Source: Phytophthora quininea (Eukaryota > Oomycota > Peronosporomycetes > Peronosporales > Peronosporaceae). From it: a stretch of DNA of 64,000 nt. This document shows positions 30,045 to 39,688 of the stretch, in pieces. Under the pieces are notes generated by a model, which made no database searches, was not told the origin of the DNA, and saw only the letters and a program-made list of their open reading frames with translations. The DNA lies in the NCBI GenBank assembly GCA_011947345.1, contig JAAVTG010000107.1, positions 121,880 to 185,879 on the forward strand. The letters run 5' to 3'. Made by a program: the position numbers and the translations under genes. The number at the start of each line of letters is the position of its first letter. Position 1 is the first letter of the stretch.

Positions 30045-31616
30045 ATGCTGCCAAGCTTCCTGAGCGATCGGGGAGGACTGCTGTCTATGTCGCCTGGCCC
30101 ATTGATAGGCAGCACGTTGGTGATTGCCGTGCTCTGGATCATGCACCAAGGTCGGGGGCGTCAACTGAGCTGGACAAGTCGACCGCTGCCACCTCATGGG
30201 TATCACCTCTCCCCAGCCACCTCTAGTCGGATGCCCGTACGGGTCGCACTAGTTGCTGGCCTCAGTGAAGGCACTTCCGAGTTCCACGAGTGGGTATTGG
30301 CCACGACCACGAGGTTCCATGGCAAGCCGTGGCTGCTGCATACTCCAAATGGATCGGACGTGCTAGTGCTGAGCTCACCTCAAGCGTTCGAAAACGTGCA
30401 GCGGACGTTTGTCTCGCAGTTTGAGAAGGCCGAGCAGCAAGTTGAAGGACTGGGCTTTGATGTACATGGCGATGTTAATGCAGCATCTAGCGGAAGCTTA
30501 CGGCCTTCTATTCAGGCGCAACGAATACTAGCATCGAGTGTGTTGACTTCCCCGTGTTTCGTCGAATGGCGTCGGAGCTGGTTGCAAAACATACCGAAAA
30601 GCTGGTGGAGATACTCAAGAAGAAGAGGGGAGACGTGTTGGGATGTGGACAAGTTGATGCGCCAATTCTCCTTGGAGGTGTTCGCTGAGTTGGGCTTCGG
30701 CTTGCAGCTCGGTTCTGTTGGAAACGAGTCGAGCGCGTTCGAGAAAGCTGTTGACGACGTTAAAACCTGCGCAGCTAAGCGATCCAAACGCGCTGCGGCT
30801 GTGTGGAAGATGGAGCGGATGTTTCATTTCGGCGACGAGGCTGTATTGCGTTGCAGCTTGGAAACAGTTCGTAAAACGACATCAGCAGTCGTCGAGACGA
30901 AGATGAAAATGAAACAATCAGGATCGGATGGACGCGCACGTGCCGTGGATATGATAGACCTCCTTCTGCAGCGAAAGTCAAATAGCAAGAGCTCCAAGGA
31001 CCCCGAGTTCCTAGCAAAATTTGTGCTTGGTATCGTCGTAGCAGCGAGAGATGCGATGGCCAACTCTTTGAGCAAGTGTCTGCAGTGTCTTGCTCGATAT
31101 CCTGAAGAACAAGAAAAGCTGTTTCTAGAAGAACCGACTAGAGAAGGGCAGAGTTTGGTGTATCTGGACGCGGTGGTGAAGGAGACACTGCGGTTGTTCC
31201 CAGCCAAGCCCTTCATCCGCCGACGCGCAAAATTTGACGTCGTACTAAGCGACGGCACGTTCGTCGCCGCCGGAACGGAGATCGCTATGGATTTGTTCGG
31301 GATGGCTCGGCAGGAGCCTGTGTGGGGTCCTGGCAGCGCAGAGTTCCGTCCGCAGCGGTGGATTGATCCCAGAACCGGCAAACTTCGTCCTGCATCGAGC
31401 TACAAATTCAACGCGTTCCTCGGAGGGCCTCGAGTGTGTTTGGGTGAAGACTTGGCCGTGACGGGAATGAAAACCGTGATTGCAGGAATGATAAACGAAG
31501 TTCAAATTGATCTCTGCAAGGGCAGCGATTCGGGCAAAGATTCATCAATTGACAGCGGGGAAGCCATCTTCCGGTTCCATCGACGTGGTCTCTGCCCACC
31601 AGGACACTGTAGCTGA
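30045..31616 (+). CDS. Cytochrome P450 monooxygenase
   Basis: 523 codons with an N-terminal hydrophobic anchor (residues 15-35, LIGSTLVIAVLWIM). The I-helix segment is VVAARDAMANSLSK. KETLR is the ExxR motif, FRPQRW the PERF-type motif, and FLGGPRVCLGE holds the haem-ligand Cys at residue 465. It resembles the CYP86-like fatty-acid hydroxylases of oomycetes; substrate is inferred. An internal stretch (about 30500-30640) does not resemble P450 sequence in this frame. The alternate frame there reads VFRRMASELVAKHTEKLVE, which does, and the frame returns at a GGG at 30640-30642. Two compensating one-base shifts therefore probably garble about 45 residues without creating a stop. Confidence 0.85.
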   Translation: MLPSFLSDRGGLLSMSPGPLIGSTLVIAVLWIMHQGRGRQLSWTSRPLPPHGYHLSPATSSRMPVRVALVAGLSEGTSEFHEWVLATTTRFHGKPWLLHTPNGSDVLVLSSPQAFENVQRTFVSQFEKAEQQVEGLGFDVHGDVNAASSGSLRPSIQAQRILASSVLTSPCFVEWRRSWLQNIPKSWWRYSRRRGETCWDVDKLMRQFSLEVFAELGFGLQLGSVGNESSAFEKAVDDVKTCAAKRSKRAAAVWKMERMFHFGDEAVLRCSLETVRKTTSAVVETKMKMKQSGSDGRARAVDMIDLLLQRKSNSKSSKDPEFLAKFVLGIVVAARDAMANSLSKCLQCLARYPEEQEKLFLEEPTREGQSLVYLDAVVKETLRLFPAKPFIRRRAKFDVVLSDGTFVAAGTEIAMDLFGMARQEPVWGPGSAEFRPQRWIDPRTGKLRPASSYKFNAFLGGPRVCLGEDLAVTGMKTVIAGMINEVQIDLCKGSDSGKDSSIDSGEAIFRFHRRGLCPPGHCS

Positions 31617-31787
31617 AAGTAGACCACAGGAAGAATTTTGGGGTCTTTACAGCGTCTTCGCAGGGATTGCTGTAAGAAGAACCGCAAACCACTGCTGACC
31701 AGGAACAACTTGCCTATCCTTGACGTCTTCGTGGCAAGTTTTTCCACTCTTTAAACCGCACTGTTGCAATGATGATTACAGCCTGAA

Positions 31788-32945
31788 GTGTTGCCGCTGT
31801 TCGTCTTCCCTGGGGTCACAGAGATCGACATCCCAGACTGCTCTAATATCGACGAAGAGACATTGATTCGAGCGTTGAAGGAGTGTGCAGTGCATAGCTC
31901 CAGTCTCACCATTCTGCGGCTGGGATTATGCGGGCGCTGCATCTCGGACAGCGTCATCCAAGAGCTAGGCGACTCGCTGAAGTCGGTGGAGCAGCTGCAG
32001 GTGCAAGGTTGCTATCGACTGTCGGACGCCGGCTGCGAGGCTTTGGTGCGGCGCTGTGCGCCGTCTCTAGACTCGTTCGAGATCTCGTGCAACCAACGGA
32101 CCACCAAAACGTCGATCGACTACTTTTGTGAACTGCAGGGCTTGCATTCGCTGACACTGTCCGAGTGCCCGCAGCTTGAAGACGCCAGCTTGGAGTCGCT
32201 GAAGAGCATGAAGAACCTGCGGAAGCTGCACCTGAACCAAATGGAGCGACTGTCGGACGACTTCATCGTTGATCTTGCACGTAGTCTGCCCGACTTGCAG
32301 GAGTTTTCTGTTGCGCGCTGCTCGCAACTCGGCAACAAGGCGGTGGAGGGGATTTTGGAGGCTTGCCGTGGGTTGAAGGTGCTCGATGTGTCGGACTTGC
32401 ATCAAATTACTGACGACTGCTTCGAAGCCGTTCGGACATATCGCCATGCCCTTCGTCGCGTCTCCATGAGATGCTGTTTGGGTTTGACTGATGTTGCTCT
32501 CCAACACATAGCCTTTTGGATCGAATAAGTATCTGGAGACTCTCGAGATGTCCAGTGTTTCGGTCCGTCGTTGCATTTTCGCTGTCAATTGTGTGTGCTG
32601 CTCATTGCATTTGTTCTACTGCACAGCAAGCTACAGACGAGTCGATGATGGCGTTGAAGGAGTTCTGCTCAACTGGCCCGAAGACGCTTGACATTTCGTT
32701 CTGCCGCGGAATTTCCGAGGACGCCGTGGGGATTCTGACAGATGAATCAGAGAAGCTCAACTCGCTGGTGCTGTGGGGCTGCACACAGGTTTGTTATGTG
32801 GATTGCAATTGCCTGAAGTATGACGTAGATTGATCCTGTTGTGTTGTCGATGTAGATCACTGCGCGCTTCCTCACGTGTCATTTACAAGACGATCTGATG
32901 GTTACCGGCCAACCTTTGCTGACTGGTCTCTCGATTCGCTATTAG
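31788..32945 (+). CDS. Leucine-rich repeat protein (AMN1/F-box-LRR type), 5' end uncertain
   Basis: From 31788 the frame has six to eight cysteine-containing LRRs: VTEIDIPDCSNIDEETLIRA, LTILRLGLCGRCISDSVIQE, VEQLQVQGCYRLSDAGCEAL, LQEFSVARCSQLGNKAVEGI and so on. Further repeats follow an interruption (TLDISFCRGISEDAVGI, NSLVLWGCTQ), then an intron from 32790 with GTTTGT and GATGTAG ends, and a last exon ending TAG at 32943-32945. The first interruption (near 32485-32625) is probably an intron. No ATG precedes the first repeat in frame (the first codon is GTG), so a 5' exon is missing or unrecognised. LRRs of this type usually sit in SCF ubiquitin ligases; no F-box is visible. Confidence 0.6.
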
Positions 32946-33286
32946 CTGAAAACAGAAAGGTTTGCTCTGATGAGCTCTCTGATGAGCTTGCGAGGGTTTA
33001 ACTGCGCCTTGTCTTGTGGCGGTTTAGTTAAAGCGTTTGCGCCGATTTCGAAGATAGCATGGCCCTCGACTTCCCAATTGTACCGTCGAAATTCACGGCT
33101 GAGCTCACTTCACGGCAACTTGTTGTAAGGCGAGGAAGCACAAGCCGTGGAGGCTCGACTTGATCAGCAGAAGGCAAGAATGCAAGAAGGCAAGGTGAGA
33201 AGGCAAGGCGAGAAGGTATGGGCAACACTGCTGCCCGCAGCAGAGGATCTTCATTTGCTTACTACTCGTTCGTGCGCATGTGCCAT
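32946..33286. other. No gene recognised
   Basis: Only short frames. A purine-rich patch with repeated AAGGCAAGAATG-like and AAGGCAAGGTGA-like units lies at 33172-33222. Confidence 0.4.
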
Positions 33287-33714
33287 TTATTGCTTTGGTC
33301 GTGGCAGGAGAGCGGCCGGTAAGTCTTTCGCGTTGCGGTCGAGGAACTTCAGCACCCATCCTTTCGAGCCGTTGAACTTGCCCCCACCACACCCGCTGCA
33401 GCGTCTTCTTCGTCCTGGAGTTCTTTTGCCCTGGAGCCGATCCACCCACGTTTGACCGCCTTCTTCAGGAGAAACTTTGCCTTGATCTCCTTCACCAGCA
33501 GCGCCTCCACCTTCTTCGTCACTGACCGTGGGCGACCTCCATCCAGATGTTTCCTTGACGCTTTGGCGGCCTTGATCTTCCCATTCTTCTTCATCCACGA
33601 TTTCACCAAGGACGAGTTCAACTGCCAGCTCCTGACCCTGCTGTAGTAGTCGATAGTCTCCTTGACGCTCTTGGTCGCCTCGACTACCGCAAGGACACGC
33701 TTCTTTTCCTCCAT
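33287..33714 (-). pseudogene. DNA-binding half of a pogo/CENPB-type transposase (relic or domesticated)
   Basis: From the ATG at 33714 the frame gives EEKKRVLAVVEATKSVKE and WMKKNGKIKAAKASRKHLDG, then GGRPRSVTKKVEALLVKEIK. After a frame change near 33370 it continues FNGSKGWVLKFLDRNAKDLP. The second block is the CENPB-type helix-turn-helix signature (S-x-GWxxxFxxR) and the first resembles the linked N-terminal HTH of pogo-like proteins. No DDE nuclease domain follows within the region. It is either a truncated relic or a DNA-binding-only descendant. Confidence 0.5.
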
Positions 33715-34008
33715 TGTGTGTGAACTCCTGCAACGGACTGAAGGGGTTGACGGTGGTGAGGTCGACCGTGTCTGCGATCGCAGCTCTCCGCGGCCTGCGG
33801 CCTGTACTGGCAGGAGGGACGGCGGTGGTCTCCATTTGCCTCCTCCACCGGCGCAACTGTTTGGTAAATGCAGGGCGCCATTCCACTCCGCGCCAGAGCT
33901 TCCTTGCCAGAGTTGCAGCTGCCTCACCGCCGAACCGGTAGCCACAGCGGCGAGACCATCGAACGGAGGTGGACTGCCTCCCCGGCGAAAAGGATTTTCA
34001 AAATAATC

Positions 34009-34055
34009 TTTTAAAACATCCTTTTAAAAACTGCTTTTTAAAATCCCTTTTAAAA
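34009..34055. repeat. Four phased TTTTAAAA palindromes
   Basis: TTTTAAAA occurs at 34009, 34022, 34036 and 34048, a spacing of 12-14 bp, directly upstream of the first MYB repeat. Confidence 0.85.
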
Positions 34056-34057
34056 GT

Positions 34058-35290
34058 GGAAGGTGATTGCTCAACGCTTTGAGCGGCGCTTGGTGGCGGA
34101 ATGCAGCGCTCGATGGAACCAACTCCAAGATTCTGGGGTGACCACCAAGCGTCTGTGGAGCGAGGAGGAAGACGACCAAATGAAGGCGCTCGTGGGCAAG
34201 TATCACGCTAGTAAGTGGGCAGTGATTGCTTCGTAGCTGCCAGGACGCAATGGCAAGCAGTGCCGTGAACGGTGGGGAATGCGGTCATGTTTGGCTGTGA
34301 TCATTGGATTGACACATTTGTTTTGGCTCGTAGATGGCACAATCAAGTCAAACCCAACATCAAGAAGGCCCCGTGGACCACGGAGGAAGACGAGAAGATC
34401 TTGGCCCTGCAAGCTCGTCATGGTAACCGCTGGGCGATGATCAGCAAGAGGTTAAACGGTCGCACCGACAATGCGGTCAAGAACCATTGGAACTCGTCGT
34501 TAAAGGATCCAGCAAAGCAACGCCAAGCTGGCCAAGTAGCGGCAACATATCGGAAGAAGAAGCCAGGAAAGATCACGCCGCGGAAGACAAAGGCGCCTCG
34601 CTCTACGAAGAAGCACACTCGCCAATCGGCAGCAAAGCAAAAGTCGATTGTGTTGTCTCTGACAACAGTTTGAGCATAAAGGCCGACCCTGGTGCAGTTG
34701 CTGCTGCTGCTGTCGCCTCGGAATACTTTGCCGGTGGGTCTCTCTCACTTGACGCAGTAGATCACCCGGATGTGACTGGAGTTCGGTTTCTGCCTCATCA
34801 AGCGGTAATCGACAGCCTTCTGGATCCGCTGGGAATGGGCACGTGTGCACCACGCAGTCTTGAGGCGCCTGCTCAAGCTGACCAAATGACCTTCGCGTAC
34901 CACATGGCGAGCTGGCGCGAAAGAGACGACAAGTTTTTCGCCGAAGCGTGCAAGTCGGACCCCACATCTCCAGCACAGCCACCGTTTGGACTGGACGAGT
35001 TGTTGTACGATTCGCTGCACGTCTTGTGTGGAGATGAGATTGGAACGGCTGCGTTGGCGCTTAGATCCTTGAACGAGTTCGACCGCGTTACGCAGTCTAT
35101 TCCACCCGTGGACACTTCGAACTTGGCCCCTGCCCCGTATATTCCGCCGGATTTGTCTCCGCTGGACCACGCGGAGGATATGCCGCACCAAGTCAAGGAA
35201 GAACCTCCTCCTGAACAGTGCTCGTTCGTGGGGCAAGACTTCGAATCGGTACTTTCGTACGCCGCTGCTTTCTCGGCTCGAAGTGTGTGA
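34058..35290 (+). pseudogene. Three-repeat MYB transcription factor (3R-MYB), disrupted
   Basis: R1 remains: KVIAQRFERRLVAECSARWNQ. R2 is KRLWSEEEDDQMKALVGKYH, then KWAVIAS, a TAG stop at 34234-34236, and LPGRNGKQCRERW. R3 (34334 on) is KKAPWTTEEDEKILALQARH, GNRWAMISKRLNGRTDNAVK, NHWNSSLK. An intron of 62 bp (34272-34333, GTGGGG to CGTAG) joins CRER to WHNQVKPN in frame. The C-terminal half reads on in a different frame (34640-35290: Ala-rich, then EFDRVTQSIPP, ending SVLSYAAAFSARSV). 3R-MYBs control cell-cycle genes in other eukaryotes. The stop lies in the R2 recognition region, and no start codon upstream of R1 is evident. Confidence 0.7.
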
Positions 35291-35307
35291 TGTGGACGTT
35301 TAAACGT

Positions 35308-35554
35308 GTGTAGTTCATCCCTCCGGTTGGGGTTCGAGTCCCTGCGGGGGCTGCCGGGCCGAGGGCCTACAGAAAACATCCAGAAGAAAGGAAATGATCA
35401 ACTTCACATTCAAACATCCCAATCAAATTCAATCACCATTCAACAGATCAGATTTCAGAATAGCAAATACCCCTCCCCCAACCATAAGCACAACCAGGAA
35501 ACAAGTTAAGCATCTGAATCAATTCCCTAAACAGTTAATCAATTCAATTTCCTC
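35308..35554 (+). mobile_element. tRNA-related SINE sharing its 3' tail with the local LINE-derived elements
   Basis: GGTTCGAGTCC at 35331-35341 is a perfect RNA polymerase III B box within a T-arm-like hairpin. The body (35380-35520) is A/C-rich and a 47-bp part of it recurs at 48,431-48,477. The tail CTAAACAGTTAATCAATTC and AATTTCCTC (35528-35554) is the same as the ends of the LINE-derived elements at 14.1 and 16.1 kb, as in SINEs mobilised by a partner LINE. The A box and 5' end are not clear, so the copy may be 5'-truncated. Confidence 0.6.
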
Positions 35555-35689
35555 CTCGTGCCTAGTGTGGGTGGACCGCGTCAATCACGATTCAATTAGT
35601 AAACGAGGCGGAACAAGAGCAAAATTCACTCCAATTATCGACTAAGGACGATCCAGTTAGAGACGCCTCGCCGACTTCGTTTCCAGGCA

Positions 35690-37117
35690 GTGAGGCATTC
35701 TGGAGAGCGGTGGCTTCTGCGTTCCAGTCCTACGGGCGCAAAAAGCGTAGAGAGTACACGGCTCGATATCGCGGCAAACTTCGCAGTAAAGACCACACGA
35801 CCACGAAAACTACATTCAAGAAGATATCGCAAAGCTCGAAGCTCACCGCGATCGGATCCTTACTGGGATTCCAAAAATCGCAGTCGTCGAGTACTATCGC
35901 CTCTTTCGGCATGGCTGCAGAATTCCGATGGCAGGCAAACTGAGCGAACGGTTCGAGTTTCTACGAGGGATAATGGCATTAGACATAGTTGCAGGACCAG
36001 TCTGCGGCGTGGAAGCAATGGTCGAGGCATGGAAATTGGCAACATTAAGCGCTCAAGACTTGGAAAGCGCCATGGTGAGACTGGATGTTGCTACTCCTGG
36101 CTCGAGGAACTGCATGGACCGAGGTGAGAACGAATGGAATCTCTATTCCATGGCGAATTTCGAACTAACTGCTAACAAACCACCCTCCCAAGGGCGGCGA
36201 AACTACTAACCGCGAGTTCATGGTAAAATAAATCGGTAATGGACCATCACCGTATCGCCGACAACACTGGAGGACGGTGCAGAAAACTCAGTCGTCGCTG
36301 TTACTGTTGCAAAGCACACGGTCACGCGTCGTTAGGCATAGACTTAAGTGACATCAATGCACCTCACTTCGAAAAGAAAAGAAAGCACACGGTCACTGAC
36401 AACATAATTCGTCACGCATTTCCACATCTCACGAACGGTGAAGAGCCTGGCAAATGGTCGCCACTTACTGCTAAGCTGCTGGGAAATGTTGTTGGTCAAT
36501 ATCCGCACGCAGTTTCACTGGGATGAAACATGCAAACGCATGACAATGCTCGTGTCACAGGTCGATCTGGGATTTTCCAAGGAGCTGAAGGCGACGGAGA
36601 AAAAGAGGTTTCCTGCAGGAAGGTCATCACCTCGCTCAGCGCGGCCTCGCCCGAATAGATGCACGTTTAAGTGCCATGGTTTTCTACGGGGCTGCAGCAT
36701 GCAGTCCCCGAGCGGGTAGGTTTTCCCATCGCTAGATGCTCGAAGACCAGTCCATTCAGAGGCCAGCCATTTGCTCTTCGGCGGCGGTGCGACAACACCA
36801 AGCTCCAATAGCTCAAGCGCCGGCAGACTGCCGCCTCGGTCGCGCGCGCTTTAAACCCACCACTCCTCACCCAGGGGCTGGCCTCTCCGACTTCCTCTCG
36901 GGGTGGCACCGCCTACGCGCGTCCACGTCCATCGACCTCACTTTACGAGGGCGAGGCTTTAATGTGAATGGACTGATCTTATGCCCCCATGACCTGTACG
37001 ATTAAGGAAATGGTGGGAGCGATGCTGCAAGTTTTGGGCAATTGGAGAAATGTTGCAAAGGTATTCGGATCACTACTGAAGGTAGACGCGTCGGTGCACA
37101 ACTTCATTGACCTATAA
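35690..37117 (+). pseudogene. bZIP-family protein relic 2, interrupted by a MITE and a second insertion
   Basis: A basic region (RKKRREYTARYRGKLRSKDH) is followed, after a frame change near 35795, by a zipper-like helix (QEDIAKLEAHRDRILTGIPK). Then come VVEYYRLFRHGCRIPM, CGVEAMVEAWKLATLSAQDL and ESAMVRL. A 181-bp element interrupts here. The protein resumes LEDGAENSVVAVTVAKHTVT, IIRHAFPHL and WSPLTAKLLG, then NIRTQFHWDETCKRMTMLVS. About 430 bp of unrelated DNA (36560-36990) follows before the C-terminus (MVGAMLQVLGNWRNVAKVFG). The block order matches relics 1, 3 and 4. Confidence 0.75.
36086..36266 (+). mobile_element. 181-bp MITE with TGTTG/CAACA ends and CTGGA target duplication
   Basis: The element starts TGTTGCTACTCC and ends CGCCGACAACA. 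CTGGA flanks both sides (36081-36085 and 36267-36271). Removing the element plus one CTGGA makes the bZIP relic read MVRLEDGAEN in frame. Its 3' half (AAGGGCGGCGAAACTAC and onward) is recognisably Harbinger transposase coding sequence, so it is a deletion derivative. Confidence 0.8.
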
Positions 37118-37206
37118 AAACGAGATTGTCTTTCCTGGGGGCCGCAAGACTCAACAAACTACGAACAGTGCCAGTCAAGTTGTCGTTTTATTTGCGATAA
37201 ACCCAT

Positions 37207-37932
37207 TCAGCCAAACGGCCACGCTTTGTCGAGCTTGCGGATGAAGTTCCCGTCGTTGAAGGGGGTATCGGCTTTGCCAAACGACACGGAGTTCAGCGCT
37301 TGCCGCGCTTCGTCCGTTATTTGAGACCACATGATGAGCCCTTGGAACCCTCCGCTCGTCTCTGTGAGCTGCGTTTCGTGGTCCAACGGCCAAGTGCAAA
37401 AGTATTCCACCTTGATAGCGTCGCCCTCGATGTAGTCGCTCGGCACCGGGGCATACTTCCTGTACCCGCTATGGGATGACGCGGCAGCTCCCAGGATGGT
37501 CGGATTGTCGATGTCGGGGTTGTCGATCCAGACAATAGCGTGCTCCCAGTCGTGGCGATGGCCCAACCATGGAGATGGCGAGTCCTTGGGGAAGTACCAC
37601 GAGTACATGATGGCCCAGCGCCCATTGTGCCATGTCGAACGACCGTATACTTGCGAGCCGGTTGGATTACCGCCGCAGCCACTCCTCGGTCCGCCAGTGG
37701 GTTTTAATCCGCCACCGGTCTGGCCGAGGCTGTTCACAACGGGATACGCGTCACAACCGCTAGCGATATGAAGTCGGGGCTTGAACTTGACCGCAGCCTT
37801 TTCTGAGATCGAGTCGGGGACTTCTTCGTTCCAAGGGACCACCGCGTCGTGATCGATCCACGTTTCGACCCACTCAGCGCTCGCAGAAGCGAAATGCATA
37901 ACTGCCGTGAAGACGAGCGCGACAAATTTCAT
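37207..37932 (-). CDS. NEP1-like protein (NLP, type 1), intact open reading frame
   Basis: 241 codons from the ATG at 37932; the longer upstream frame lacks sense, while this start gives a clean secretion signal of about 19 residues. The rest is one NPP1/NLP domain of normal length (about 220 residues). GHRHDWE, the acidic/His active-site heptapeptide, lies near 37,560, and the two cysteines expected of type 1 are present. NLPs are exported to the plant apoplast; many bind glycosylinositol phosphoceramides and permeabilise dicot membranes, and many oomycete paralogues do not. Toxicity here is unknown. The gene has no intron. It is about 19 kb from a close but frame-broken paralogue on the same strand, and lies next to transposon-rich DNA. 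Confidence 0.93.
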   Translation of the reverse strand: MKFVALVFTAVMHFASASAEWVETWIDHDAVVPWNEEVPDSISEKAAVKFKPRLHIASGCDAYPVVNSLGQTGGGLKPTGGPRSGCGGNPTGSQVYGRSTWHNGRWAIMYSWYFPKDSPSPWLGHRHDWEHAIVWIDNPDIDNPTILGAAASSHSGYRKYAPVPSDYIEGDAIKVEYFCTWPLDHETQLTETSGGFQGLIMWSQITDEARQALNSVSFGKADTPFNDGNFIRKLDKAWPFG

Positions 37933-38029
37933 CACGACAGTGCTTCTTGTCGACCAGCGAGCTGTGGTTCTTGCGGAGCAAAACGGCGACTGAGACGGAT
38001 CGGCAGTGTCATAGGTACAGTCATCCTCA

Positions 38030-38552
38030 TCACCAACACTGACAAACACGCATCCGCCGATCTCCTTTGCGATCCCAGCAGGAAATCGGCGCTTCAAAGC
38101 CGGTGCGTTCCCACATCGAGATCTCGTACAGCATCGATGAGTCGTAGGACACGATTGCTTCGTGTTGCACGTGGTGCCAGTACGAGGTCATTTCCTTTGC
38201 TATTGTAGCTCTGGGGTCACTCGTTTCGACGTTGTCGTGAGATTTGGTCATGAATACATTGAATGCGACTGAAAAAATTCAGTAAAGAAGAACCTTGTCA
38301 TTTGAGTTCGAACGGCATCCTCACTAGCTGAAGATAATTTCCAATCGTCGTAGTCAGTGTGGTGGAACGACAGGTTGGTCTTCCCGATCCTGTCCTCTCG
38401 CACCGAACTAACGCCGCGTGTTGCCCAAGAAAATGCTTCAATCTAAAATACAAGTCCCGAAACCTGAGCCAGGACCACTTTTGATCGCAATCTTCATAGC
38501 AGGCGGTCTGCAACTTACCCAAACAGTCTACACTGGCGACGGCTACTATCAA
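38030..38552 (-). pseudogene. Unidentified coding relic upstream of the NLP gene
   Basis: Minus-strand fragments in changing frames read DRIGKTNLSFHHTDYDDWKL, SDPRATIAKEMTSYWHHVQH and SYDSSMLYEISMWERTG. The amino-acid use is coding-like, and the pieces are collinear across several frame changes. I do not recognise the family. Confidence 0.35.
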
Positions 38553-38559
38553 ATCTAGA

Positions 38560-39685
38560 CTACTTAGCCATCGGATTTGAGCACTTGGACTACTCGTCCA
38601 CGTACAAAGTTGGTGTTCTCATGCAATGCAAGACGTTTTTCAACAAGAGTAAATTACAACGATGGCGGGGCTAGAACGCCAGTAGAAGTTGATTAACAAT
38701 TTTCTTGTCTAAGCAGATTTATCTCATAGCTTCAGATCTTCCTCTGAGGAATACAAATAACCAACTTGTTCGCAGGCCTTGTGCTGTGGGGAAAAGCAGA
38801 AGCCGCCAAGTCAATTGAGTTCTGAACATCCAACGCCAAATAGAACGCTAGAATAGTAGATGTCTTTCCCAGCAACCTAGCAACAAGATACGCCGCTTCT
38901 CGCGGAGTAGATGCGGTATGGTGTTTTCAGTAATTGCGTATCGAGTCCCTACTCCAAGTTTTGAAACCCGACGTCCCGATCATCACTTCTTCGCCCCACG
39001 CTAGTCTATCCACTACGAAAAGGTCGATGGATATTAAGGTCGTGGATCGTGACCTGAGCGCAGAGGAATTGAGGGGCACTAGAATGGGGACGAAAGCAAT
39101 GAGGAGAACGGGACACTTAGCTGAGAAGAGCGTAGAAGGCTGGTGCATTGTAGCTGGAGGAGGAAACACCAAGAGTGAGGACTCGAAGGAGCAAAGCGGA
39201 GGTGAATTCCCCCGCTGAAGCTCTCCTGTCCAATGCCTATACTAGGTCTGGTGAATAAGGAGCTGCGCACAAGAGCGTGGGGATTCATAACCCTTTACAA
39301 AGGAGAATCGGCGCATTGGCGCTGTCCAAGTATTCCTCAGATGAGTCATTCCTGTACACTGAACAGCAAAGCTTTGCTTCGAAGCGTTTACAATCATCAA
39401 AAAGGATTGCGTCCGAGACAAAGGTTTTTGCTTGCTCTGCATGGTCTTGTTGGGCTTGCTCACCAGCAAATTGTTGCCCTGCGGTGGAAGCACTGAGTGC
39501 ATACGTGACCGGTCATAAAAGTTCTCAACTCACCATTCCTTGTTTAGCTCGGCTCGCCGAATTGGAGGCCCATATCTCCACTCCTTTCATTAACGTATCA
39601 GTAATACGTCCTAGCACGCGGAGCGCTTTCGCCTTTACGTAACTTACAACCATACGAAAATATGACATCCTCTTCTCGACGACAC
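38560..39685. other. No gene recognised
   Basis: Short frames on both strands (for example 38934-39218 plus) with no domain. AT-rich in parts; no repeats detected by eye. Confidence 0.45.
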
Positions 39686-39688
39686 TGC

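Noticed and set aside
35331..35341. Functional tRNA gene at the B box in the SINE
   Set aside because: Only a T-arm-like hairpin is present; there is no acceptor, D or anticodon arm.
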